A stretch of DNA of 5,789 bases from an uncultured Ruminococcus sp. (GTDB lineage: Bacteria; Bacillota; Clostridia; Oscillospirales; Acutalibacteraceae). Each line of letters starts with the position of its first letter. The first letter of the stretch is position 1. Position numbers and translations under genes: made by a program. The DNA is taken from contig CACYDY010000380.1 of assembly GCA_902773245.1 (NCBI GenBank), forward strand, positions 1-5,789, given 5' to 3'. Below are positions 1-4,099 of this stretch, piece by piece. The notes beneath the pieces are model-generated. The model was given only the letters and a program-made list of their open reading frames with translations, had not been told where the DNA came from and ran no database searches.

Positions 1-633
1 ACAACCGAGATCTCGTATGAAGATTATGCAAACGGCTTAATAAAAACGGAGATACTCACACCGGACACCGATACCGACAGCGATAAGCCGAAGGACACGG
101 AAACTAAAACCTCCGACAGTGACAAGCCGAAGGACACGGAAACTAAAACCACCGACAGCGACAAGCCGAAGGACACGGAAACTAAAACCACCGACAGTGA
201 CAAGCCCAAGGACACGGAAACTAAAACCACCGACAGTGACAAGCCCAAGGACACGGAAACTAAAACCACCGACAGCGACAAGCCCAAGGACACGGAAACT
301 AAGACCACCGACAGCGACAAGCCGAAGGACACGGAAACTAAGACCACCGACAGCGACAAGCCCGACGACCCGACAACTATCACAACGGATACGGACGCCG
401 AAGAACAGCCCAAATATAAATACGGCGATTTGGATAATGATAACGTCATTACTGCCGGCGACGCTTTGTGGATCTTGAGAGGATCGGTCGGTTTGGATAA
501 TTTTTCGGACATACAATTTGCTTTGGGTGACGTTGACGGCGATAAGTCGCTGACGTCGGCTGACAGCCTTGATGTTTTAAGAGTTTCTGTTGGTCTGGAA
601 AGCTATTATTTCACGGGAAAATATATGGATTAA
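1..633 (+). CDS. Dockerin-containing secreted protein, C-terminal part (5' end outside window)
   Basis: The reading frame is open from base 1 to TAA at 631-633 and gives the last 210 residues of a larger protein. Residues 1-25 are the tail of an unidentified upstream region. A low-complexity linker of 13-residue units (DSDKPKDTETKTT, bases 76-348) follows, then a short Thr/Asp stretch, then a type I dockerin (about 424-600). The dockerin has two calcium-binding F-hand loops, DLDNDNVITAGD and DVDGDKSLTSAD, with acidic or Asn residues at loop positions 1, 3, 5 and 12, each followed by a helix ending in SVGL. Dockerins bind cohesins on scaffoldins and so attach enzymes or structural proteins to a cellulosome or the cell surface. 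The partner and any catalytic domain lie outside the window, so substrate and enzyme class cannot be stated. A short tail ending in GKYMD follows the second helix. The dockerin call is strong from the duplicated loops. Confidence 0.9.
   Translation, partial: TTEISYEDYANGLIKTEILTPDTDTDSDKPKDTETKTSDSDKPKDTETKTTDSDKPKDTETKTTDSDKPKDTETKTTDSDKPKDTETKTTDSDKPKDTETKTTDSDKPKDTETKTTDSDKPDDPTTITTDTDAEEQPKYKYGDLDNDNVITAGDALWILRGSVGLDNFSDIQFALGDVDGDKSLTSADSLDVLRVSVGLESYYFTGKYMD
76..363 (+). repeat. 39-bp in-frame minisatellite encoding the dockerin linker
   Basis: Seven complete 39-bp units start at 76, 115, 154, 193, 232, 271 and 310, and a broken eighth unit starts at 349. Each encodes DSDKPKDTETKTT (the first ends in S). 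The units differ almost only at synonymous sites: AGT/AGC, GAT/GAC, CCG/CCC and AAA/AAG. The unit length is a multiple of three, so gain or loss of units keeps the frame. The encoded segment is hydrophilic, rich in Thr, Lys and Asp, and probably disordered, as expected for a spacer between a surface domain and a dockerin. The repeats also create long open frames on the opposite strand, which are artefacts. Confidence 0.95.
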
Positions 634-636
634 AAA

Positions 637-680
637 AGGTGTGCAAAGCCGAGTGTTGGCTTTGTACACCTTTCAATTTT
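637..680. terminator. Bidirectional intrinsic terminator between convergent genes
   Basis: A 14-bp stem with one G-T wobble (637-650 with 658-671) encloses a 7-base loop. On the plus strand it is followed by TTCAATTTT and starts three bases after the dockerin stop. On the minus strand the run of A at 632-637 becomes a T tract. The DUF2798 gene ends at 679, directly against the stem, so one hairpin can stop both converging transcripts. Confidence 0.88.
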
Positions 681-1251
681 ATGCTGGTTGTGTTTCAAGC
701 GCTCTTGATTTTATATCGCGGGCGAAAATAGCTTTGAACAATGTTCTGACAAGCGGTTGAATAAAGAACATTTGTGAAAAAAATGCAAACGGGAAATTAA
801 AGCACACAAGTTTTATCCAGTTGGCAAAGAATGTGAAAACGTTGAATCCGCTGTAGTAAGGATAGTAGAGTGCAGCCGCAATTAAGCTCATAGCAGGACA
901 CATGATTCCTACTGTTGCACAGATGATTGCAGATTCAAAAAGAACGGGGTGTGTGTCTTTTGGATTGAAAACATTGCACGCTAATTTGAATGACATCGGA
1001 CTTCCTACAAAAACTTCAAGTGTATAAGCCAGACAAAATTCAAGAAGCACTACTGCCCATATCGGACAAAATCTGCCTAACATATAGACTCCGCCTTGGT
1101 TTCTTACAGCGTCTAAAACGGAGCTTGACTGATTTATTTGCATGAGTGTGGAACCGTTTACCACATAAAGACTGTAAAATACATACGCATGAACTGTGAT
1201 AATAACCGTTAAAAGTGCAAAAATCATTCTTTGAAATTGGTTTCTTGGCAT
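679..1251 (-). CDS. DUF2798-family integral membrane protein
   Basis: A 190-residue hydrophobic protein of unknown function. The chosen start is the ATG at 1251-1249 (MPRNQF), because AGGAGA lies five bases upstream (1256-1261). A longer frame to 1305 adds 18 residues with no ribosome binding site. Four likely membrane helices lie near residues 10-30, 62-82, 105-130 and 138-163. They form two similar halves, each a helix pair; the first helices carry RMIFALLTVIITVHAYVFYS and FESAIICATVGIMCPAMSL. This two-half layout with Gly/Pro turns is what I associate with DUF2798 (PF11391). No catalytic motif is visible. The gene is monocistronic, with its own promoter (1405-1433), a leader of about 147 bases, and the shared terminator at 637-680. 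Family assignment is from memory of the pattern. Confidence 0.75.
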   Translation of the reverse strand: MPRNQFQRMIFALLTVIITVHAYVFYSLYVVNGSTLMQINQSSSVLDAVRNQGGVYMLGRFCPIWAVVLLEFCLAYTLEVFVGSPMSFKLACNVFNPKDTHPVLFESAIICATVGIMCPAMSLIAAALYYPYYSGFNVFTFFANWIKLVCFNFPFAFFSQMFFIQPLVRTLFKAIFARDIKSRALETQPA

Positions 1252-1404
1252 AAAATCTCCTCTTTCCTTTTCTTGAAAAATACGCAAAAAAATCACGCAG
1301 AGCATGAGCGGTAAAAATCAAAATCAATAGCATTGTGTACCGTGATCAGATTTACGTGCTAAGCACTACGTGTGTCGTTTTTGCAAAATATTAACTTTGT
1401 TAAA

Positions 1405-1433
1405 ATTATAACATATGAGTACCGAAAAGTCAA
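1405..1433 (-). promoter_or_regulatory. Vegetative promoter of the DUF2798 gene
   Basis: On the minus strand, TTGACT (1428-1433) is separated by exactly 17 bases from TATAAT (1405-1410), which is close to the sigma-A consensus. Transcription would start near 1398 and leave a leader of about 147 bases before the ATG at 1251. An 11-bp palindrome, GTGCTAAGCAC (1356-1366), lies about 35-40 bases into that leader and could be an operator or a small hairpin. Confidence 0.85.
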
Positions 1434-1508
1434 GAATGTTATTTTTCTTATTTGGAATATAAGTTGAATAATAACGGGAGCGGTTTTGCTGCCGTTCACA
1501 AAGAAAAA

Positions 1509-1529
1509 CGGTGAGGAAAATCCCCACCG
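1509..1529 (-). terminator. Intrinsic terminator of the small Cys-rich gene
   Basis: Read on the minus strand, a 9-bp stem with one G-T wobble (1521-1529 with 1509-1517) has a 3-base loop and is followed by TTTTTCTTT. It lies 41 bases after the stop of the small gene at 1570-1686. A plus-strand T run (CTTTTGTATT) also follows, so it may act weakly in both directions. Confidence 0.8.
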
Positions 1530-1569
1530 CTTTTGTATTATTTAAATTTCTTAGTTTTTTAGATTTTAA

Positions 1570-1686
1570 TTAGTTGCAGCCACAGCCGCAGCCGCCGGGG
1601 TTGCAGTCGTTACCGTTGCAGGCAATGAGGATAATAACCAAGAGAATGATCCAAGTACAGCTGTTGTTACCAAATACGTTACACAT
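1570..1686 (-). CDS. Small Cys/Gly-rich single-pass membrane peptide (38 aa)
   Basis: The ATG at 1686-1684 has a perfect AAGGAGG Shine-Dalgarno (1695-1701) eight bases upstream. The frame ends at TAA (1572-1570) and a terminator follows. The peptide starts MCNVFGNNSC, continues with a membrane-length hydrophobic stretch (TWIILLVIILIA, about residues 11-22) and ends in a Cys/Gly/Asn tail, CNGNDCNPGGCGCGCN. Seven of 38 residues are Cys. I recall similar short clostridial proteins with a Cys-Asn start, a Trp-Ile-rich helix and a CGCGC tail, sometimes annotated as 'chorion class high-cysteine' proteins; the function is unknown. Roles in metal or thiol chemistry, the spore coat or membrane signalling are possible but not shown. 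No clear vegetative promoter was found upstream, so an alternative sigma factor may be used. Confidence 0.8.
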   Translation of the reverse strand: MCNVFGNNSCTWIILLVIILIACNGNDCNPGGCGCGCN

Positions 1687-1716
1687 AATATGTGCCTCCT
1701 TAATATGATTGTTATT

Positions 1717-1731
1717 TCAAACGATGTTTGA
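1717..1731. promoter_or_regulatory. Short inverted repeat upstream of the Cys-rich gene
   Basis: TCAAAC and GTTTGA are perfect inverted arms around GAT, 31 bases upstream of the small gene start and 15 bases before its Shine-Dalgarno. A second weak pair, GCAGC and GCTGC, lies just upstream in the same leader (about 1736-1756). Either could be an operator half-site pair or a leader hairpin; this is weak evidence. Confidence 0.3.
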
Positions 1732-1864
1732 GATCCGCAGCACTTTTTGTTCGCTGCCGTGTTTCTCTTTATCGTTTATATTACATACTATAAAAAACAG
1801 CTTGTTCGGGATACTTGTACAAAAAATTTATTTTTATATTTTTTAAAAAATCTTTCGAACGCTC

Positions 1865-1893
1865 TTGACAGTCACGTGAACGTGTGATATAAT
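1865..1893 (+). promoter_or_regulatory. Distal consensus promoter P1 with conserved spacer
   Basis: Perfect TTGACA (1865-1870), a 17-base spacer GTCACGTGAACGTGTGA, and perfect TATAAT (1888-1893) preceded by TGA, an extended -10. A/T tracts at about 1823-1852 could act as an UP element. The spacer holds CACGT-GA-ACGTG as an inverted repeat, and can also be read as the tandem hexamers ACGTGA and ACGTGT. The same block recurs at 2376-2404 with two differences. Transcription from about 1900 would run through a gene-free structured region towards the DUF1836 gene. Confidence 0.85.
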
Positions 1894-2055
1894 CTAAATA
1901 TTACGAGAAGCGGAAGGGCGATGACTAAAAATGGTTTGGTGAATAATACGCTTTTACGCACGATTTTTCCATGTTTGACGATATAGGATCGTACCGATTG
2001 TTTCAGAAAAGCTGATTATGCCCAATAAAACGGCATTGATTTGGAAGGTAGTTTA

Positions 2056-2115
2056 ATGAAAATTAGTTGGGATTACGGAGAATATTTATTTGGGTTTTGG
2101 AAGGTACAGCTTTAG
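2056..2115 (+). CDS. Candidate 19-aa small ORF in the P1 leader
   Basis: ATG at 2056 is preceded by GGAAGG with a seven-base gap, and the frame ends at TAG (2113-2115). It would encode MKISWDYGEYLFGFWKVQL, which is rich in aromatic residues. It lies on the predicted P1 transcript. There is no recognised relative, and a frame this short can arise by chance, so this is only a candidate for a leader or signalling peptide. Confidence 0.15.
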   Translation: MKISWDYGEYLFGFWKVQL

Positions 2116-2195
2116 AAACAAATTAGGTTTTACATTAAATGTTATAGTTTTAGTTCACTATTGCAGCGGTTCGTGGACACAGTCCCCGATAGATA

Positions 2196-2211
2196 GCGGG
2201 CGTGTGCCCGC
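2196..2211. repeat. GC hairpin, copy 1
   Basis: GCGGGC-GTGT-GCCCGC, a perfect 6-bp stem with a four-base loop. An identical 16-base sequence is at 2352-2367. The left arm can alternatively pair with CCCG at 2185-2188, giving two exclusive folds. There is no T tract, so it is not a terminator by itself. Confidence 0.8.
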
Positions 2212-2223
2212 ACTAAGAGTATG

Positions 2224-2344
2224 GTGAGTATGCGGCTTTTGAGCGGAAACCAACTTACGGTTATGAAATGCCCGCCTTAGTGTATAATTTTAGTGAGCAG
2301 CCGCCGAGCGGAAGCAAACTAACCGTTACAAAATATTTGGCGGC
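2224..2344 (+). repeat. Diverged tandem repeat pair with enclosed GC stems
   Basis: Two 52-base units, 2224-2275 and 2293-2344, both start with GTGAG and share a 30-base core (2241-2270 and 2306-2335) that matches at 23 of 30 positions by eye, including GAGCGGAA, AACT and GTTA. In each unit the core is enclosed by complementary G+C arms of different sequence: GCGG/CCGC in the first (2232-2235, 2272-2275) and GCCGCC/GGCGGC in the second (2300-2305, 2339-2344). Keeping the pairing while changing the sequence suggests that the folded form matters. The two cores are not in the same reading frame. Confidence 0.65.
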
Positions 2345-2351
2345 ATTACCT

Positions 2352-2367
2352 GCGGGCGTGTGCCCGC
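2352..2367. repeat. GC hairpin, copy 2
   Basis: This is the same 16 bases as 2196-2211 and closes the tandem repeat pair on its right side. It ends eight bases before the -35 box of P2 (2376), so it could affect either P1-derived RNA or access to P2. Confidence 0.8.
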
Positions 2368-2375
2368 CCGCAAAG

Positions 2376-2404
2376 TTGACAGTCAGGTGAACGTGTGGTA
2401 TAAT
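2376..2404 (+). promoter_or_regulatory. Proximal consensus promoter P2 of the DUF1836 gene
   Basis: TTGACA (2376-2381), a 17-base spacer GTCAGGTGAACGTGTGG, and TATAAT (2399-2404) with an extended TGG just upstream. It matches P1 except for C/G and A/G changes in the spacer. The predicted start, near 2411, lies 24 bases before the ATG at 2435, so the upstream in-frame ATG at 2360 is not on this transcript. A consensus promoter this strong usually needs repression, and the conserved spacer is the natural operator. Confidence 0.9.
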
Positions 2405-2434
2405 CTTTATATCGTCAATAATGGAGGAACGACT

Positions 2435-3001
2435 ATGATGAAATATATACCGGGGACTGTCCTTGATTTTGACAGCAGCCGAAGCTCGCACGCATTTGAT
2501 GTTATCAAACCGCTTTTTGCGTTTACAAACGGTGTGACATTGGCACAGGTCAGAGAAATAACGGGGCTTGAAACCTCAACTATACAAAATTGGGTAAAAA
2601 GAGGCTGGGTTCCCTCGCCGATCAACAAGAGATACGGACAGCGTCAAATTGTCAGAATTATGCTCATTAACAGCATCAGAAGAGCAATGCAGATCGAGAA
2701 TGTTATAAATTTAATGGCGTATATCAACGGAGATGTTGAGGATACATCAGACGATGTTGTCAGCGACGAGGTTTTGTTCAATGAATTTTGCAAAGCGGTA
2801 TATTTGTGTGAAAAATCACGAACCATGGACAATGAAGCGATCGGCACAGTTGTGGGAGAACAGGTTCTGCACATTCCCAGGCTTGACGAAACGGGACAAG
2901 TCAAGCTAAAGAAAACGCTTGTGATAATGGTTTTGGCTTATATGGCAGGACAAATAAAGGATAAAATCGACGAAGAGCTTGATTCGATTTTTGACGAGTG
3001 A
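2435..3001 (+). CDS. DUF1836-family helix-turn-helix regulator
   Basis: A 188-residue protein. The ATG at 2435 was chosen because GGAGG (2423-2427) sits seven bases upstream and the P2 start lies just before it; a second ATG follows at 2438. Residues 34-58 (VTLAQVREITGLETSTIQNW, then KRGWV) form a MerR-like winged helix-turn-helix. The RYGQRQIVRIMLINSIRRAM segment and a helical C-terminal half match DUF1836 (PF08876), a family of uncharacterised clostridial and bacillar DNA-binding proteins. The C-terminus is acidic (DEELDSIFDE). Ligand and targets are unknown. The twin promoters upstream, with a shared spacer, make autoregulation a reasonable inference. The gene is monocistronic and followed by a strong terminator. 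The family call is by pattern recognition. Confidence 0.85.
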   Translation: MMKYIPGTVLDFDSSRSSHAFDVIKPLFAFTNGVTLAQVREITGLETSTIQNWVKRGWVPSPINKRYGQRQIVRIMLINSIRRAMQIENVINLMAYINGDVEDTSDDVVSDEVLFNEFCKAVYLCEKSRTMDNEAIGTVVGEQVLHIPRLDETGQVKLKKTLVIMVLAYMAGQIKDKIDEELDSIFDE

Positions 3002-3029
3002 TAATTTTTAATGTGAAAATAAACGAATT

Positions 3030-3065
3030 AATGGGCAGTACAACATACTGCCCATTTGATTTTGC
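3030..3065 (+). terminator. Intrinsic terminator of the DUF1836 gene
   Basis: ATGGGCAGTA (3031-3040) pairs perfectly with TACTGCCCAT (3046-3055) around a five-base loop; A3030 and T3056 add one more pair. TTGATTTT follows. The hairpin begins 29 bases after the stop codon. Confidence 0.9.
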
Positions 3066-3092
3066 TGATATTCGGTTTTATTCGAAAGGGTC

Positions 3093-3357
3093 GGGAGTTA
3101 GCACTTCTCTTTCTCAGTCCGGCAATTCGCAAGCTCTTGCCTGCTTTGGTTTTTAACGAAAGATATTGTTTTTGGTATGGCATTGCTTTAATTTTTTTAC
3201 AGGCAGTTTGTTTTGTTTCACTGAGGGGAGTTTATTCTTTTGCAGATAATTTGTTCCGTCAGCGACTCCCTAAAGGGATTAGGCTTCGCCGTCACCGGCT
3301 CTGCCTTTGGAAACCGCAAACTTTTGAAAAAGTTTTATCAAAACTTTAATTAGCTTT
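3093..3357 (-). repeat. Dispersed intergenic repeat, copy A (inverted relative to copy B)
   Basis: The reverse complement of this stretch aligns with 5222-5442. The best block is 62 bases (3205-3266 against 5282-5343) with 56 matches by eye. A second conserved block is the end that reads AAAGCAGGCAA to AAGTGCTAA, and a third is the beginning AAGCTAATTAAAGTTT. Copy A carries about 30 extra bases with the palindrome TCCCTTTAGGGA. A 97-codon open frame crosses the copy on the plus strand but has no ribosome binding site and no conservation in copy B, so it is not a gene. The copy begins 11 bases after the sirtuin gene and fills the space up to the DUF1836 terminator. Confidence 0.88.
3329..3347 (-). 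terminator. Probable terminator of the hydrolase-sirtuin operon, inside repeat A
   Basis: On the minus strand AAAGTTTT (3340-3347) pairs with AAAACTTT (3329-3336) around a three-base loop and is followed by TT, so the T run is short. The second arm can also pair with the next segment (AAACTTTT/AAAAGTTT, 3318-3335), so the two hairpins exclude each other. It is AT-only, so a weak terminator at best. Confidence 0.5.
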
Positions 3358-3368
3358 GCTTTTCCTAA

Positions 3369-4085
3369 TCAAATATTCGAAAAAACCTCGCCCAAACCCT
3401 TGTAGATGACCAGATCGGCGATATTGTCATACTGAGTTGACGATTTATTAACAAGCACCATTTTATCACCGTGAAAATAGCTGATATAGCTGCTTGCCGG
3501 ATAAACCGTCAGCGATGTTCCGCCGATTATCAGAAGATCCGCATTGGAAATAGCCTTTACGGCGCCTCTGACAACTTTATCGTCGAGTGGTTCTTCATAC
3601 AGTACAACATCGGGTTTTATCACTCCGCCGCAGCCGCATCTCGGAACTCCCTCACAATCAAAAACCTCACAAGCTTCATGAAATTTTCCGCACTTCGTGC
3701 AGTAATTCCTCAGCACGCTTCCGTGAAGCTCATAAACCTTTTTTGAGCCTGCTTTTTGGTGAAGTCCGTCAATGTTCTGAGTGACAACTGCCGAAAGCCT
3801 GCCCTCTTCTTCAAGCCTTGCAAGCGTTTTGTGAGTGATGTTAGGCTCGTATTTAAGGCTGTTGAGCTTGTCTTTGTAGAATTTGAAAAACTCCTCGGTT
3901 TTGTTCATGAAAAAGGTGTGGCTTAGAATTTGCTCGGGCGGATAGTCGTATTTTTGGTTGTAAAGTCCGTCTTTGCTGCGAAAATCGGGTATGCCGCTTT
4001 CGGTCGACACTCCTGCGCCGCCGAAAAAGACTATTCTTTTGCTTTTTTCAACCAGTTTTTTCAGTTCTTCTATCTTTTCGTCCAT
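3369..4085 (-). CDS. Sir2-family NAD-dependent protein deacylase (sirtuin)
   Basis: A 238-residue single-domain bacterial sirtuin that removes acyl groups from lysine using NAD+, giving nicotinamide and O-acyl-ADP-ribose; it is predicted to be cytosolic. Motifs in order: GAGVSTESGIPDFR (23-36), TQNIDGLHQKAG (102-113), catalytic His121 in LHGS, zinc Cys129-x-x-Cys132 and Cys150-x-Cys152, GGTSL (188-192) and the NAD-contacting VNKSSTQYDN region (212-221). The CobB-type Tyr-x-x-Arg desuccinylase signature appears as Y70-K-D-K, so deacetylation is more likely than desuccinylation. The start at 4085 is preferred because AGGAGA lies eight bases upstream; the in-frame ATG at 4094 overlaps that site. 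It is the second gene of an operon, 12 bases after the serine hydrolase. cobB and npdA are names used for relatives. Confidence 0.93.
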   Translation of the reverse strand: MDEKIEELKKLVEKSKRIVFFGGAGVSTESGIPDFRSKDGLYNQKYDYPPEQILSHTFFMNKTEEFFKFYKDKLNSLKYEPNITHKTLARLEEEGRLSAVVTQNIDGLHQKAGSKKVYELHGSVLRNYCTKCGKFHEACEVFDCEGVPRCGCGGVIKPDVVLYEEPLDDKVVRGAVKAISNADLLIIGGTSLTVYPASSYISYFHGDKMVLVNKSSTQYDNIADLVIYKGLGEVFSNI

Positions 4086-4093
4086 AAAAATCA

Positions 4094-4099
4094 TCTCCT
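4094..4099 (-). promoter_or_regulatory. Sirtuin ribosome binding site overlapping the upstream stop codon
   Basis: Minus-strand TAGGAGATG contains the hydrolase stop TAG (4100-4098) and the Shine-Dalgarno AGGAGA (4099-4094). Ribosomes ending the first gene therefore sit on the initiation site of the second, which suggests translational coupling. The site also decides the start: the ATG at 4094 is too close, and the ATG at 4085 has an eight-base gap. Confidence 0.75.

Larger units (their letters stand above)
1894..2375 (+). other. Gene-free region between twin promoters; possible structured leader or ncRNA
   Basis: I see no long gene on either strand and no member of a known riboswitch, 6S, SRP, RNase P or tmRNA class. 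The first 260 bases are AT-rich and hold two short candidate ORFs (1921-1986, 21 codons, with AAGGG only two bases from its ATG; and 2056-2115). They also hold short inverted pairs: ACGAT/ATCGT near 1978-1992 and ATGCC/GGCAT near 2018-2036. TTGGAAGGTA occurs twice (2041 and 2097). From about 2185 the DNA becomes GC-richer and repetitive: two identical GC hairpins bracket a diverged direct repeat. None of these hairpins has a T tract, so P1 transcripts could reach the DUF1836 gene. Confidence 0.45.

Noticed and set aside
76..363. CRISPR-like array
   Set aside because: The 39-bp units are directly adjacent with no unique spacers, and they are in frame within a coding sequence.
24..516. Two long open frames on the minus strand (162 and 159 codons) opposite the dockerin gene
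   Set aside because: They exist only because a 39-bp repeat without stops stays open in several frames; the Ser/Val/Leu repeat products have no ribosome binding site, and the plus-strand frame ends in a real dockerin.
1040..1333. 97-codon minus-strand frame upstream of and overlapping the DUF2798 gene
   Set aside because: It overlaps the DUF2798 gene in another frame, has no Shine-Dalgarno, and its product is Lys/Phe-rich without family character.
2196..2211. GC hairpin as an intrinsic terminator for P1 transcripts
   Set aside because: No T tract follows on the plus strand (CACTAAGAG), and the same 16 bases recur at 2352 with no T tract.
2224..2335. The tandem repeat as a short duplicated coding motif (SGxxLTVxK)
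   Set aside because: The cores can be read as similar peptides, but the two copies lie in different frames with a stop between them and no start signal.
2360..2434. Longer N-terminus for the DUF1836 protein starting at 2360
   Set aside because: It would run through the hairpin, both boxes of P2 and the Shine-Dalgarno; the 25 extra residues do not resemble the family.
3056..3349. 97-codon plus-strand hydrophobic ORF
   Set aside because: It starts inside the DUF1836 terminator, has no ribosome binding site, and lies in repeat A; the matching part of copy B does not keep the frame.
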